Source: Thermicanus aegyptius DSM 12793
Lineage (GTDB): Bacteria; Bacillota; Bacilli; Thermicanales; Thermicanaceae
Assembly: GCF_000510645.1 (NCBI RefSeq)
Contig: NZ_KI783301.1
Coordinates: forward strand, 503,104 to 567,103
Direction: 5' to 3'
DNA length: 64,000 nucleotides
The notes below the pieces were generated by a model. That model searched no databases. It was given only the letters and a program-made list of their open reading frames with translations, and was not told where the DNA came from. Positions 35,994 through 44,973 of the stretch are shown here, one piece after another (positions within the stretch are counted from its first letter, which is position 1; every line of letters starts with the position of its first letter). A program made the translations under genes and the position numbers.

Positions 35994-36974
35994 ATGGAAA
36001 GAAAACCGCCTTCGGACTATCTGCTCAATGTAAAAGGATTAAAGGTATATTTTCCCGTCCGCAAGGGGTTCATGCGCCGGATCGACGGCTATGTGAAAGC
36101 TGTGGATGACGTCAGCTTCGCTTTACATGAAGGGGAAACACTGGGATTGGTCGGGGAAAGCGGCTGCGGAAAATCGACGACGGGCCGTGCAATCCTTCAA
36201 TTAATCCGTCCGACGGCCGGAGAGGTCATCTATCAAGGGAAAGATTTGACAAAGTTAAGCTTCAAGGGGATGCGCCCAATCCGCAGGGACATTCAGATGA
36301 TCTTTCAAGATCCGTATTCTTCCCTGAACTCGAGGATGACTATTCGGAACATCCTATTGGAACCTATGAAAATTCACGGGATTTTTACCAGGAAAGAGCG
36401 GGAAGAGCGAGTGGAGTATTTGTTGGAAGTGGTGGGATTGAGCGGCGCGTATGCCAACCGCTACCCGCACGAGTTTAGCGGAGGTCAAAGACAGCGGATC
36501 GGAATTGCGCGGGCGTTGGCGTTAAACCCTAAACTGATCATTGCCGATGAGCCGGTTTCTGCGTTGGATGTGTCGGTGCAAGCGCAAGTGTTAAACTTGA
36601 TGCAAGAGCTACAAGAAAAGTTCCGGCTTACGTATATTTTTATAGCTCATGACCTGAGCGTTGTGAAACATTTCAGCACCCGGGTGGGAGTCATGTATTT
36701 GGGTAGGCTGGTGGAATTGGCCGATAAAAAGCGTTTATATCAGTCCCCAAAACACCCGTACACCCAGGCGCTGCTATCGGCGGTTCCGGTTCCGGACCCA
36801 GATGCCAAGAGGGAAAGAATGATCCTTTCCGGGGAAGTTCCCAACCCAAAAAATCCGCCTGCCGGTTGTGCCTTTCAAACTCGGTGTGCCGCCTGCATGG
36901 AGATTTGCAAAATAGAGAGGCCGCCTCTTAAAGAGATCGGGCCCGGACATTTTGTTGCTTGCCATCTCTATTGA
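35994..36974 (+). CDS. Peptide ABC transporter ATPase, DppF/OppF type
   Basis: 326 residues: Walker [10 protein letters not shown], signature [17 protein letters not shown], Walker [16 protein letters not shown]-loop [10 protein letters not shown], and the C-terminal Cys-rich [17 protein letters not shown] 35994 has AAGGAGAG 7 bases upstream. It completes an operon with binding protein, two permeases, two ATPases and a DUF1028 protein under probable control of the upstream two-component system. No clear terminator follows. Confidence 0.94.
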   Translation: MERKPPSDYLLNVKGLKVYFPVRKGFMRRIDGYVKAVDDVSFALHEGETLGLVGESGCGKSTTGRAILQLIRPTAGEVIYQGKDLTKLSFKGMRPIRRDIQMIFQDPYSSLNSRMTIRNILLEPMKIHGIFTRKEREERVEYLLEVVGLSGAYANRYPHEFSGGQRQRIGIARALALNPKLIIADEPVSALDVSVQAQVLNLMQELQEKFRLTYIFIAHDLSVVKHFSTRVGVMYLGRLVELADKKRLYQSPKHPYTQALLSAVPVPDPDAKRERMILSGEVPNPKNPPAGCAFQTRCAACMEICKIERPPLKEIGPGHFVACHLY

Positions 36975-37057
36975 AATCTCTATTGAACTTTTTAAAAGAA
37001 AAGTCTTTTGAATAAGATGTCTTTCTTAGATGTTGTTCCTTGACGAGCTTCTCCTTG

Positions 37058-37086
37058 TTTACATCTCCCGCAAAAGGTGATAAAAT
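37058..37086 (+). promoter_or_regulatory. Sigma-A promoter of the thiamine-transport operon
   Basis: TTTACA (37058-37063), 17-base spacer, TAAAAT (37081-37086). Transcription would start just before the TPP riboswitch. Confidence 0.7.
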
Positions 37087-37097
37087 TCGAGGTGAAC

Positions 37098-37196
37098 GTT
37101 CCATCACAGCAGGGGAGCTGAGTCCGCTCGGCTGAGAGGGCACCAAATGGGGTGCCGACCCTTCAACCTGATCTGGGTAATGCCAGCGTAGGGAAC
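37098..37196 (+). promoter_or_regulatory. TPP riboswitch (THI element)
   Basis: The two conserved arms of the thiamine-pyrophosphate aptamer are present: GGGGAGCTGAGTCC with CTGAGAGGG (THI box) and ACCCTTCAACCTGATCTGG with GTAATGCCAGCGTAGGGAA. GTTCC at 37098 closes P1 with GGAAC at 37192-37196. Binding of TPP should shut off the thiamine-precursor importer downstream, through the terminator at 37364-37391 or an alternative pairing in the 165-base stretch between them. Confidence 0.95.
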
Positions 37197-37363
37197 ATCG
37201 ACGCCGCTCTTCATTCTCTTAGTGTTCTACAATTGAGCAGTCTATCCCTATTTCGGGTCTCCGACTCGCACAGATTCGGCGAGTTCGGGAAAGGCCGTAA
37301 CGACTCTTTTCGGGGATGCGCATGACGGGGAACAGGAGAGAATATGTGTGCCATGTACTTACG

Positions 37364-37391
37364 AAGGCTATCCAGCAGGATAGCCTTTTTT
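37364..37391 (+). terminator. Terminator after the TPP riboswitch
   Basis: AAGGCTATCC (37364-37373), loop AGCA, GGATAGCCTT (37378-37387), then six T residues. It lies 55 bases before the first gene and is the likely off-switch. Confidence 0.88.
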
Positions 37392-37445
37392 GGTGTGATC
37401 AGGTTTTCATGGAAAGACTATGATGAGAAGAAAGGAGGTATCGGG

Positions 37446-37733
37446 GTGCCGATCGTCAATGTGGGGTTTCAAGTGATCCCAAAGACAAAAGAGGGAAACT
37501 CCTATGAGTTGGTGGACAAGGCCATTGAGGTGGTCTCCAAATCGGGGGTGAAGTATGAGGTAGATCCCATGGAGACTGTGATGGAGGGAGAATACGATAA
37601 ACTGATGGAGATTGTGAAGGAAGCCCAGGAGGCGGTCATCGCAGCCGGAGCGCAAGAGACAATGACGTTTATCAAGGTGCATTACCGGCCTGAAGGGGTT
37701 ACGATTGATGAAAAAGTGGCCAAGTATCGCTAA
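37446..37733 (+). CDS. MTH1187-family thiamine-binding protein
   Basis: 95 residues of the small ferredoxin-like YqgV/MTH1187 family (PF01910): VNVGFQVIPKTKEGNSYELVDKAIEVVSKSGVKYEV, split as strand-helix-strand, then METVMEGEYDKLMEIVKEAQEA. Members bind thiamine-type ligands. GTG 37446 with AAAGGAGGT 6 bases upstream is chosen; a longer frame reaching into the terminator hairpin at 37344 is not credible. It overlaps the permease by 26 bases. Its place under the TPP riboswitch with an importer supports a role as a cytoplasmic HMP or thiamine binder. Confidence 0.88.
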   Translation: MPIVNVGFQVIPKTKEGNSYELVDKAIEVVSKSGVKYEVDPMETVMEGEYDKLMEIVKEAQEAVIAAGAQETMTFIKVHYRPEGVTIDEKVAKYR

Positions 37734-38472
37734 GGCAGGGGGAAGTCTCCTCCTCTTTCTCCTCCTCTGGGAGGGGAGTGTGCAGATGTTTCGCATTGAA
37801 AAATGGATCTTGCCCGCTCCTTCCGATGTGCTGGCAGCCCTTATTCAGTACTTTCCCCTCATCATGATGCACAGCGGGCAAACGGTGATCGAGACCCTGA
37901 TCGGTCTTTCCGTCGCCACTCTTTTGGGGATCGGTCTGGCCACTTTGATGGATCGCTTTCTCCTCCTGCGGGATGCCGTCTATCCCCTGTTGGTGATCAC
38001 CCAAACGATTCCCACCGTAGCTTTGGCCCCCTTATTCATGGTATGGTTTGGATTTGGGATGCTGCCAAAAATCTTGGTGGTGGTGATCGCCACCTTTTTT
38101 CCCATTGTGGTCAGCCTTTTCGAAGGGTACCGGCAAGTAGATGAAGAAAAGGTTCGTCTCCTCGCTTCTATGGGAGCTAACCGGGGCCAAATCTTTCGCT
38201 ACCTGAAGATTCCCGCCTCTCTCCCCTCTTTTTTCGCAGGACTTCGGATCGCGGGGACCTATGGGGTGATGGCCGCCGTCGTCGGAGAGTGGTTAGGCGC
38301 CAATCGCGGCTTGGGGATTCTTCTGATCCGTTCCTCCAAGTCATTCTTAACGGACCAACTCTTTGCCACCATTCTGGTCATTATCCTGCTAAGCCTATTT
38401 CTCTATTGGATCATTGAATGGCTCGCCGCCCTTATCATGCCTTGGCGGCGCTTCTCGGAAGAACGTCATTAA
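37708..38472 (+). CDS. thiX: Thiamine-precursor ABC transporter permease (ThiX-like)
   Basis: 254 residues with six hydrophobic segments and the SsuC/TauC/ThiX-type coupling loop (EEKVRLLASMGANRGQIFRYLKIPASLPSFFAGLRIA, about 145-182). ITQTIPTVALAPLFMVWFG is typical of this permease group. TTG 37705 or ATG 37708 may start the protein. It pairs with the lipoprotein and ATPase that follow to import HMP or formyl-aminopyrimidine thiamine precursors; the assignment rests on the riboswitch and the NMT1-like binding protein. Confidence 0.88.
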   Translation: MKKWPSIAKAGGSLLLFLLLWEGSVQMFRIEKWILPAPSDVLAALIQYFPLIMMHSGQTVIETLIGLSVATLLGIGLATLMDRFLLLRDAVYPLLVITQTIPTVALAPLFMVWFGFGMLPKILVVVIATFFPIVVSLFEGYRQVDEEKVRLLASMGANRGQIFRYLKIPASLPSFFAGLRIAGTYGVMAAVVGEWLGANRGLGILLIRSSKSFLTDQLFATILVIILLSLFLYWIIEWLAALIMPWRRFSEERH

Positions 38473-38503
38473 ATCTGCGATCAATATAAGGAGGGTTTTT
38501 GCT

Positions 38504-39568
38504 GTGGAGAGTAATCAGATCACATCACGTGCCGGTCGTTCTCTCATTCTTTTGATCCTAAGTCTTTTTCTCTTGGGAAGCTTGCTCACAGCCTGCGGGA
38601 GCGGAAATGCAGTTCAACCCAACGCTTCTCAAGGCGGAGCGACCCAAGGGGTAGATGCGAATCAACCTCCGGAAAAAGTGGTGGTTACATTAGACTGGTA
38701 TCCCAATACGAATCATACGGGTCTCTATGTGGCGAAGGAGAAGGGATATTATAAAGAGGAGGGACTTGATGTGGAGATTATCCAGCCGGGGGAAAACAGT
38801 GCCGACCAACTGGTCGCTTCCGGTAAGGCCGATTTTGGTGTCAGTTCGGCGGAAGGGATCACCCAGGCGAGAGCTACCGACCTTCCCCTCGTCTCCATCG
38901 CCGCCGTCATTCAGCATAACACCTCCGCCTTCGCCTCCCTTCCTGAAGCGGGCATTAAGAGCCCGAAAGATTTTGAGGGAAAGCGGTATGGCGGTTGGGG
39001 AAGCCCCACCGAAGAGGCGACGATTAAAGCGTTAATGGAAAAGTATGGCGCCGACAGCACGAAATGGACCAATATTACCTTGGGACAGACCGACTTCTTC
39101 TCCTCCATCGGCAAGCAGGCTGATTTTGAATGGATCTATTATGGTTGGGATGGCGTAGAAGCGGAGCGAAGGGGGATCAAGATCAATACGATCTTTTTAA
39201 GGGATCTAGACCCGGATCTGGATAATTACACGCCAATCCTCGTCACCAATGAAGACCATATCAAAAATAAGCCTGATCTGGTGAAGCGTTTCTTGGCGGC
39301 AACCGCCAAGGGGTATGAGTTCGCAATCTCCAATCCTGATGAAGCGGCCCAGTCTCTCCTCAAGAATGCACCGGAATTAAATCAGGATCTGGTGAAGAGA
39401 TCCCAAGCGTATCTGGCGAAGGAATATCAAAGCGATGCGCCCCAATGGGGGATACAAAAGAAAGAGGTTTGGGAAAGGTACGCCAACTGGCTGATGGATA
39501 AGAATCTCCTTCCCAAGCGGATCGACGTGGATCAACTCTTTACCAATGATTTTCTTCCCAAGAAGTAA
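38504..39568 (+). CDS. thiY: Thiamine-precursor binding lipoprotein (ThiY-like, NMT1/THI5 domain)
   Basis: 354 residues. The N-terminal signal ends in lipobox LTAC (Cys about residue 31). The NMT1/THI5-like domain has VVVTLDWYPNTNHTGLYVAKEKGYY near residue 62 and DFGVSSAEGITQARA, the standard text of pyrimidine-precursor binding proteins. GTG 38504 with AAGGAGG 8 bases upstream is chosen over a longer frame starting inside the permease. It delivers the pyrimidine precursor to ThiX. Confidence 0.92.
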   Translation: MESNQITSRAGRSLILLILSLFLLGSLLTACGSGNAVQPNASQGGATQGVDANQPPEKVVVTLDWYPNTNHTGLYVAKEKGYYKEEGLDVEIIQPGENSADQLVASGKADFGVSSAEGITQARATDLPLVSIAAVIQHNTSAFASLPEAGIKSPKDFEGKRYGGWGSPTEEATIKALMEKYGADSTKWTNITLGQTDFFSSIGKQADFEWIYYGWDGVEAERRGIKINTIFLRDLDPDLDNYTPILVTNEDHIKNKPDLVKRFLAATAKGYEFAISNPDEAAQSLLKNAPELNQDLVKRSQAYLAKEYQSDAPQWGIQKKEVWERYANWLMDKNLLPKRIDVDQLFTNDFLPKK

Positions 39569-39573
39569 GGCCG

Positions 39574-40335
39574 ATGGATATGTTGAAAATAGAAGGGATT
39601 AACAAAGAGTATCTGCAAAGGGATGAAAGCCGCCTTCCCGTCTTAGAGGGGATCACCATGGAGGTGAAGGAAGGAGAGATCGTCTCCTTGGTGGGCCCCT
39701 CCGGATGCGGGAAGAGCACGCTACTAGATATCATCGCCGGGCTTACCATCCCCGATCGGGGAAAGGTGTGGATCGGAGAGGAAGAGGTGACGGGGAAAAA
39801 GGGAAAGGTAAGCTATATGCCGCAAAATGATCTCCTCTTTCCCTGGCGCACCATCCTGGACAATGTGATCCTTCCACTTCAATTGGCGGGCCTCTCGACG
39901 AATAAGGCAAGGGAGGAGGGGAGGAGACTCCTCCCTCTTTTTGGCCTGGAAGGGTTTGCGGAAAGTTACCCTTCCATGCTGTCGGGAGGAATGAGGCAAA
40001 GGGCGGCGCTCCTGCGTACCTATTTGATCCAAAAGGATCCCATCCTCCTCGACGAACCTTTTGGGAGATTGGATGCCTTGACGCGTGCGGAGATGCAGAA
40101 GTGGCTCCTTACCATCTGGGAGAAGATGAGGCGGACGATCCTCCTCGTCACCCATGATGTGGAGGAGGCGATCTTCCTCTCGGACCGGATCTATCTTCTC
40201 TCACCCCGGCCAGGGCGGGTGCTCAAGGAAGTAATTGTTCCTTTACCTCGTCCGCGCACGGAGAGGATGAAGACGGAAGAGGATTTGATAGAGATCAAAC
40301 GGATATTGCTCGAGGCATTGGAGAATAAAGGCTAA
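39574..40335 (+). CDS. thiZ: Thiamine-precursor ABC transporter ATPase (ThiZ-like)
   Basis: 253 residues: Walker A GPSGCGKST near residue 44, signature [16 protein letters not shown] near 138, Walker B ILLDEPFGRLDALTR near 158 and H-loop VTHDVEEA. The layout matches SsuB/TauB/ThiZ-type ATPases. ATG 39574 lies 5 bases after the ThiY stop; ATG 39580 is also in frame. It completes the riboswitch-controlled operon. Confidence 0.92.
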   Translation: MDMLKIEGINKEYLQRDESRLPVLEGITMEVKEGEIVSLVGPSGCGKSTLLDIIAGLTIPDRGKVWIGEEEVTGKKGKVSYMPQNDLLFPWRTILDNVILPLQLAGLSTNKAREEGRRLLPLFGLEGFAESYPSMLSGGMRQRAALLRTYLIQKDPILLDEPFGRLDALTRAEMQKWLLTIWEKMRRTILLVTHDVEEAIFLSDRIYLLSPRPGRVLKEVIVPLPRPRTERMKTEEDLIEIKRILLEALENKG

Positions 40336-40595
40336 CGTAGGCGTTGAGTTTATAGGATAAGGCCCCGTCCCTTTAGAGCAGATATTTTCTCTTCGTCTCT
40401 TGAATCTTTTCGATTAGATCATTTCCCTCTATTAATTTGCTTGCTTCTATTTCCACCTTCTGTAACGTACGGTACGGATTCCTTCTGTTCGTTTTCCGGT
40501 TTTTAACTGCACATCAGCAAGAGCTCGCAATGCTTTAGCGTAGAGATATTCTCGATTTTGGGCACGGAAAAAATGCTTCCTCGCTGTTATTAATG

Positions 40596-40646
40596 AGAGC
40601 ACCTGTCAATATTAGGAATAAAAAACCAGTAGACGAGAGGTGCTCT
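40596..40646 (+). repeat. Inverted repeat at the edge of an ISL3-like remnant
   Basis: AGAGCACCT (40596-40604) and AGGTGCTCT (40638-40646) form a 9-base stem with a 33-base loop immediately before the transposase remnant. It may be part of the former element end or a structure that blocks read-through into the transposase. Confidence 0.5.
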
Positions 40647-40647
40647 T

Positions 40648-41022
40648 ATTTGTTTTCAATCAGTATGAAACAAGGAACTGTCGAAGAACTTCTGCATATT
40701 GCGGAGCCTTGGTACATTGATCGGGTTGAATTTGACCCAGAGAAAAAGCAACTGAACGTATATGTTAAGGTTCTAAAAGGAGAACTTTTCCCATGTTCGA
40801 ATTGCGGTGCTACAGATCAACCTGTCAAAGAGATTGCAGATAAGGACCGCCTTTGGCGTCATTTAAATTTTTTTTGAGTATCCTAGTTACATCCATTGTG
40901 AATTACCAAGAACAAACTGCGGAAATTGCAAAAAATTAATGCGGGTGAATGTTCCGTGGGCATTGGAAAAATCGAAGCACTACTTCACTTTACACTTTGA
41001 TGCTTTAATTAGTTTCCGCTGA
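40648..41022 (+). pseudogene. ISL3-family transposase remnant with a frameshift
   Basis: The frame reading LFSISMKQGTVEELLHIAEP and CSNCGATDQPVKEIADKDRL matches the N-terminal zinc-binding part of ISL3-family transposases. At RHLNFF it hits a stop because an eight-T run (40868-40875) has one base too many; the next frame continues the protein (EYPSYIHCELPRTNCGNCKK, KSKHYFTLHFDALI) to a stop at 41020-41022. The DDE catalytic domain is missing, so this is a dead fragment of about 125 codons. Confidence 0.8.
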
Positions 41023-41328
41023 AAAAATTGAAGAAATTGAACAAAAAAAGGAATTCGCAGCCTTCATGTGGAAATTGTGATTGAGCAGATAACAATCCCG
41101 AGGGGCGAATTATTTGTCTAAGAAGTTCAACATCGCCCTTCGGAAATTCTTCCACGATGTGAAGAAAATATTGAAACTTCTGCAGTCGTGCTTGAATCGG
41201 TGTTCGAAGGATTGGCATTGTATGATTACAGCATCTTAAAAACAATAATTGCAAAAGTCGATCTAATATGTCATAATCGAATTTACTAAGATTTACATAT
41301 TCACTAAATCTTCAAAGGGGGATGCAAG
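41023..41328 (+). other. Intergenic stretch after the ISL3 remnant
   Basis: AT-rich sequence with no credible gene. It may hold decayed transposon ends; a short minus-strand frame at 41009-41254 has no recognised match. A ribosome site (AAAGGGGG at 41315-41322) belongs to the following gene. A promoter for the next operon is expected here but none stands out. Confidence 0.5.
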
Positions 41329-42960
41329 ATGAGAAGGAAAGGAATGCTGCTCTTTTTCGCACTCGTGCTCCTATGGGTTTTAGCGGCTTGCGGGCAACAG
41401 ACTGGATCGAAAGGGGAGCCGGGTCAAGGAGGAACGGCTGCTCCGACGGGAGGAACGCTCATTTTTGGCAGGGGCGCCGACTCTACCGCCCTGGATCCCA
41501 TCAATGTGACCGACGGAGAATCCCTCATCGTTACGGACAATATTTTTAATACGCTGGTCGATTATAAGCCGGATAGCACCGAGGTGGTTCCTTCCTTGGC
41601 GAAGGAATGGAAGTCTTCCGAGGATGGCCTCACCTGGACCTTTAGCCTCCAGGAAGGAGTAAAGTTTCATGATGGGACCGACTTTGATGCGGAAGCGGTG
41701 GTTTACAACTTCAACCGTTGGATGGACCCTAATCATCCTCAGCATAAAGGAGACTTTGGTTATTATGCCTATATGTTCGGCGGATTTAAAGGGGATCCAG
41801 GGCATGTGATCAAAGAGGTGGTGGCCAAGGATAAATACACGGTTGAGTTCCATCTCAATTTCCCGCAAGCTCCTTTCCTGAACAATCTGGCCATGTCCCC
41901 GTTCGGGATTGCGTCACCGGCGGCGATCGAAAAGTATGGGGAGAAATTTGGGGATCATCCTGTAGGAACCGGGCCGTTTAAATTCGTGGAGTGGAAAAAA
42001 GGAGATAGCATCACCCTGGAGAAAAACCCCGATTATTGGAAAAAAGGACTTCCCAAGCTGGATAAGGTGGTCTTCCGCTCCATTCCCGACAACAGCAATC
42101 GCTTCACCGCCTTGAAAAATGGAGAAATCGATTTGATGGATGGTTTAAACCCGGAAGATGTGCCCTCGGTGAAGTCGAACGATAAGCTTCAGCTTTTCTT
42201 GCGTCCCAGTATGAATGTGGCGTATCTTGCTTTTAATACGAAGGTGAAACCTCTGGATGATAAACGGGTACGGCAAGCCTTAAACATGACGGTAAACAAG
42301 AAGGAGATCATCGACTCGTTTTTCGCCGGGCTGGCGGAGCCGGCCAAGAATCCCATGCCGCCATCGCTATGGGGGTATAATGACCAAGTGGAAGATTATC
42401 CTGTTGATCTGGAGAAGGCTAAATCCCTGTTAGCCGAAGCAGGTTACCCGAACGGCTTTGAGACCGACCTCTGGTACATGACCGAACCCCGCCCCTATAT
42501 GCCCAATGGGCAGAAGGTGGCGGAGGTACTGCAGGCTGACTTCGCAAAGATTGGAGTAAAGGTAAATCTGGTTACGTATGATTGGTCCACCTATCTGGAT
42601 AAGACGGGAAATGGGGAACATCCGATGGCTCTCATGGGGTGGACCGGGGATAACGGAGATCCCGACAACTTCCTCTATGTCCTGTTGGACAAAGATAATA
42701 CCCGGACCCCCGATGCCGGGAATATCGCATTCTACGTCAACGATGCCCTTCACGATCTCCTGATCCGGGCACAACGCTCCACAAACCAAGAGGAGAGAAT
42801 CCAGCTGTACATGGAGGCGCAAAAGATCATCCATGAGGATGCACCTTGGATTCCCCTCGTTCATACGACCCCTCCCATCGCGGGGATCAAAGAAATAAAA
42901 GGATATATTCCCCATCCGACCGGCACGGAAAGCTTTGAGAATGTAAGCATCGAAAAATAG
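41329..42960 (+). CDS. Peptide ABC transporter substrate-binding lipoprotein (second set)
   Basis: 543 residues, SBP_bac_5 family. Signal peptide with lipobox LAAC (Cys about residue 21), then a Gly/Thr-rich linker. Family text: WTFSLQEGVKFHDGTDFDAEAVVYNFNRW, HPVGTGPFKFVEWKKGDSI and the C-terminal YMEAQKIIHEDAPWIPLVHT. It resembles the binding protein at 30.4 kb closely, including the NGDPDNFLYVLL segment, so the two systems are probably paralogous. ATG 41329 has AAAGGGGG 7 bases upstream. Confidence 0.93.
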   Translation: MRRKGMLLFFALVLLWVLAACGQQTGSKGEPGQGGTAAPTGGTLIFGRGADSTALDPINVTDGESLIVTDNIFNTLVDYKPDSTEVVPSLAKEWKSSEDGLTWTFSLQEGVKFHDGTDFDAEAVVYNFNRWMDPNHPQHKGDFGYYAYMFGGFKGDPGHVIKEVVAKDKYTVEFHLNFPQAPFLNNLAMSPFGIASPAAIEKYGEKFGDHPVGTGPFKFVEWKKGDSITLEKNPDYWKKGLPKLDKVVFRSIPDNSNRFTALKNGEIDLMDGLNPEDVPSVKSNDKLQLFLRPSMNVAYLAFNTKVKPLDDKRVRQALNMTVNKKEIIDSFFAGLAEPAKNPMPPSLWGYNDQVEDYPVDLEKAKSLLAEAGYPNGFETDLWYMTEPRPYMPNGQKVAEVLQADFAKIGVKVNLVTYDWSTYLDKTGNGEHPMALMGWTGDNGDPDNFLYVLLDKDNTRTPDAGNIAFYVNDALHDLLIRAQRSTNQEERIQLYMEAQKIIHEDAPWIPLVHTTPPIAGIKEIKGYIPHPTGTESFENVSIEK

Positions 42961-42988
42961 GGAAAACAGCCAGTTCGTTGATTCGGAG

Positions 42989-44002
42989 ATGATGCTTTTG
43001 TTTCGGTATATCTTGCGGAGGCTCGTTCTCCTCGTTCCCGTTCTCATCGGCATGTCGATCATCGTCTTCGGCATTATTCACTTCATCCCGGGGGACCCTG
43101 CCAGGGCCATCTTGGGGGAGAGGGCGAGCGAGACGGCTTTGGAGAAATTACGGGAGGATTTGGGACTGAATGAGCCTCTTTTTCTCCAATATGTTCATTT
43201 TATGGGCAATATCTTGCAGGGGAATCTGGGAGAGAGCATGCGCACGAAAGCGCCAATCGCCCAGGAGATCCTCCCCTATTTGGCGGCGACTTTCGAACTA
43301 ACCCTGGCCGCCATGGCGTTTGCCGTTTTTTTCGGCATACATCTGGGAATTTGGGCGGCCTGGAAACAGAATTCCTGGTTTGATTTGGCTTTGATGATGG
43401 CGGCTTTGATCGGCGTATCCATTCCCATCTTCTGGCTGGGGATCATGGAGCAATATCTTTTTGCGGAGAAACTGGGATGGTTTCCTTCCGGAGCGAGGTT
43501 TAACCACCGGGAACCCATTACCGCCATTACAAACTTTTATATCCTGGATACCATCTTGGCAGGGAATTGGAGAGGGCTGGGAGACGTTCTTCGCCACCTG
43601 GTTCTTCCCGCTTTCGCCCTCGGAACGATTCCCTTATCCATCATCGCCCGCATGACCCGCTCCACCGTTTTGGAGGCGCTGAAGTCCGATTACATTCGCA
43701 CAGCCCGAGCGAAGGGGCTTAACGATTTTGTGATCCTCTATCGCCACGCTTTGAAAAATGCGTTCATTCCGATCCTTACGGTGATCGGACTGCAAACCGG
43801 GAGCCTTTTAGGCGGAGCGGTCTTGACGGAGACGATTTTCGGCTGGCCGGGAGTGGGTCGTTATTTATTTGATGCGATTAACAACCGGGACTACACGGTG
43901 ATTCAGTCGGGTATCCTGGTGATCGCCGCCTTCTTCGTCCTGATCAATCTTTTGGTGGACCTGCTTTACGCATTCTATGATCCTCGAATTCGGTACAGTT
44001 AG
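42989..44002 (+). CDS. Peptide ABC transporter permease, DppB type (second set)
   Basis: 337 residues. DppB N-terminus (YILRRLVLLVPVLIGMSIIVFGIIHFIPGDPARAILG), loop EDLGLNEPLFLQYVHFMGNILQGNLGESM, and coupling loop SDYIRTARAKGLNDFVILYRHALKNAFIP near residue 235. It carries an insert around residue 165-195 (FPSGARFNHREPITAITNFYILD) that lengthens it compared with the other DppB copies here. ATG 42989 and 42992 are both possible; the GGAG site is very close to either. Confidence 0.92.
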   Translation: MMLLFRYILRRLVLLVPVLIGMSIIVFGIIHFIPGDPARAILGERASETALEKLREDLGLNEPLFLQYVHFMGNILQGNLGESMRTKAPIAQEILPYLAATFELTLAAMAFAVFFGIHLGIWAAWKQNSWFDLALMMAALIGVSIPIFWLGIMEQYLFAEKLGWFPSGARFNHREPITAITNFYILDTILAGNWRGLGDVLRHLVLPAFALGTIPLSIIARMTRSTVLEALKSDYIRTARAKGLNDFVILYRHALKNAFIPILTVIGLQTGSLLGGAVLTETIFGWPGVGRYLFDAINNRDYTVIQSGILVIAAFFVLINLLVDLLYAFYDPRIRYS

Positions 44003-44013
44003 GGGGGAGAGGG

Positions 44014-44910
44014 ATGGAGATACAGTCTACGAGTGAGATTGGGGGAAGCCTTCCGGAGAAACCGGAACGAAAGCGGAGCCCCTTCCTTAAATCTTTTTCC
44101 AGGTTTCTCCGCCATCCCTTTATCTTATCCGGGGGAGGGATTCTCCTGTTTCTTTTCCTCCTTGCCCTGTTGGCGCCGGTGATCGCGCCGGAAGGGTATA
44201 ACGAGCAGAAGCTCTCCCTCCGCCTTTTGCCACCCAATGGGGAGCATTGGTTTGGCACCGATGATTTCGGGAGGGACATCCTCTCCCGGGTCATCTATGG
44301 AGCCCGCATCTCCCTTCTGATCGGCATCTCCTCCGTAACCGGCTCGATTCTCGTCGGCGCTTTTCTCGGACTCCTCGCCGGATATTACGGGAGATGGGTG
44401 GATACCCTCATCAGCCGTATGTTTGATATGCTCTTAGCCTTTCCTGCCATTCTCCTCGCCATCGCCATCGTCGCCATCCTCGGGCCAAGCCTTTTTAATG
44501 CGCTATTAGCCATCTCCATCGTCAACATTCCCACCTATGGAAGATTGATGCGGGCGAGGGTTCTCTCTTTGCGGGAGGAGGAGTATGTTCAAGCGGCAAA
44601 GGCGGTCGGTTTGAAGGAAAGGCGTATTCTCTTTCGCCATATCCTGCCCAACAGTCTTACGCCCATTCTGGTACAAGGGACGATGGGCATCGGTTCCGCC
44701 GTGCTGGAGGCGGCAGCCTTAGGTTTCCTCGGACTGGGCGCCCAACCTCCGGAGCCGGAGTGGGGCAAGATGCTGGCCGATGCCCGAAACTACATCACAC
44801 AGGCCCCTTGGCTTTCCATCTTTCCCGGGCTTGCCGTCATGGTGACGGTTTTAAGCTTTAATCTCTTGGGAGATGGGCTCCGGGATCTCCTCGATCCCCG
44901 GATGCGGTAA
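44014..44910 (+). CDS. Peptide ABC transporter permease, DppC type (second set)
   Basis: 298 residues with a polar N-terminal tail of 35 residues, then the first helix (GGGILLFLFLLALLAPVIAP), GTDDFGRDILSRVIYGARISL, and the coupling loop YVQAAKAVGLKERRILFRHILPN near residue 190; GFLGLGAQPPEPEWGKML follows. GGGGGGAG lies just before the start. Its stop is 63 bases before the KAS III-like gene. No ATPase gene follows, unlike the other two peptide systems in the window. Confidence 0.92.
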   Translation: MEIQSTSEIGGSLPEKPERKRSPFLKSFSRFLRHPFILSGGGILLFLFLLALLAPVIAPEGYNEQKLSLRLLPPNGEHWFGTDDFGRDILSRVIYGARISLLIGISSVTGSILVGAFLGLLAGYYGRWVDTLISRMFDMLLAFPAILLAIAIVAILGPSLFNALLAISIVNIPTYGRLMRARVLSLREEEYVQAAKAVGLKERRILFRHILPNSLTPILVQGTMGIGSAVLEAAALGFLGLGAQPPEPEWGKMLADARNYITQAPWLSIFPGLAVMVTVLSFNLLGDGLRDLLDPRMR

Positions 44911-44973
44911 AATGAAACTCCTTTGTAACTCCTTTATCGTATGATGGTGGAGAAGATGAAGGAGGTAGGTGAC

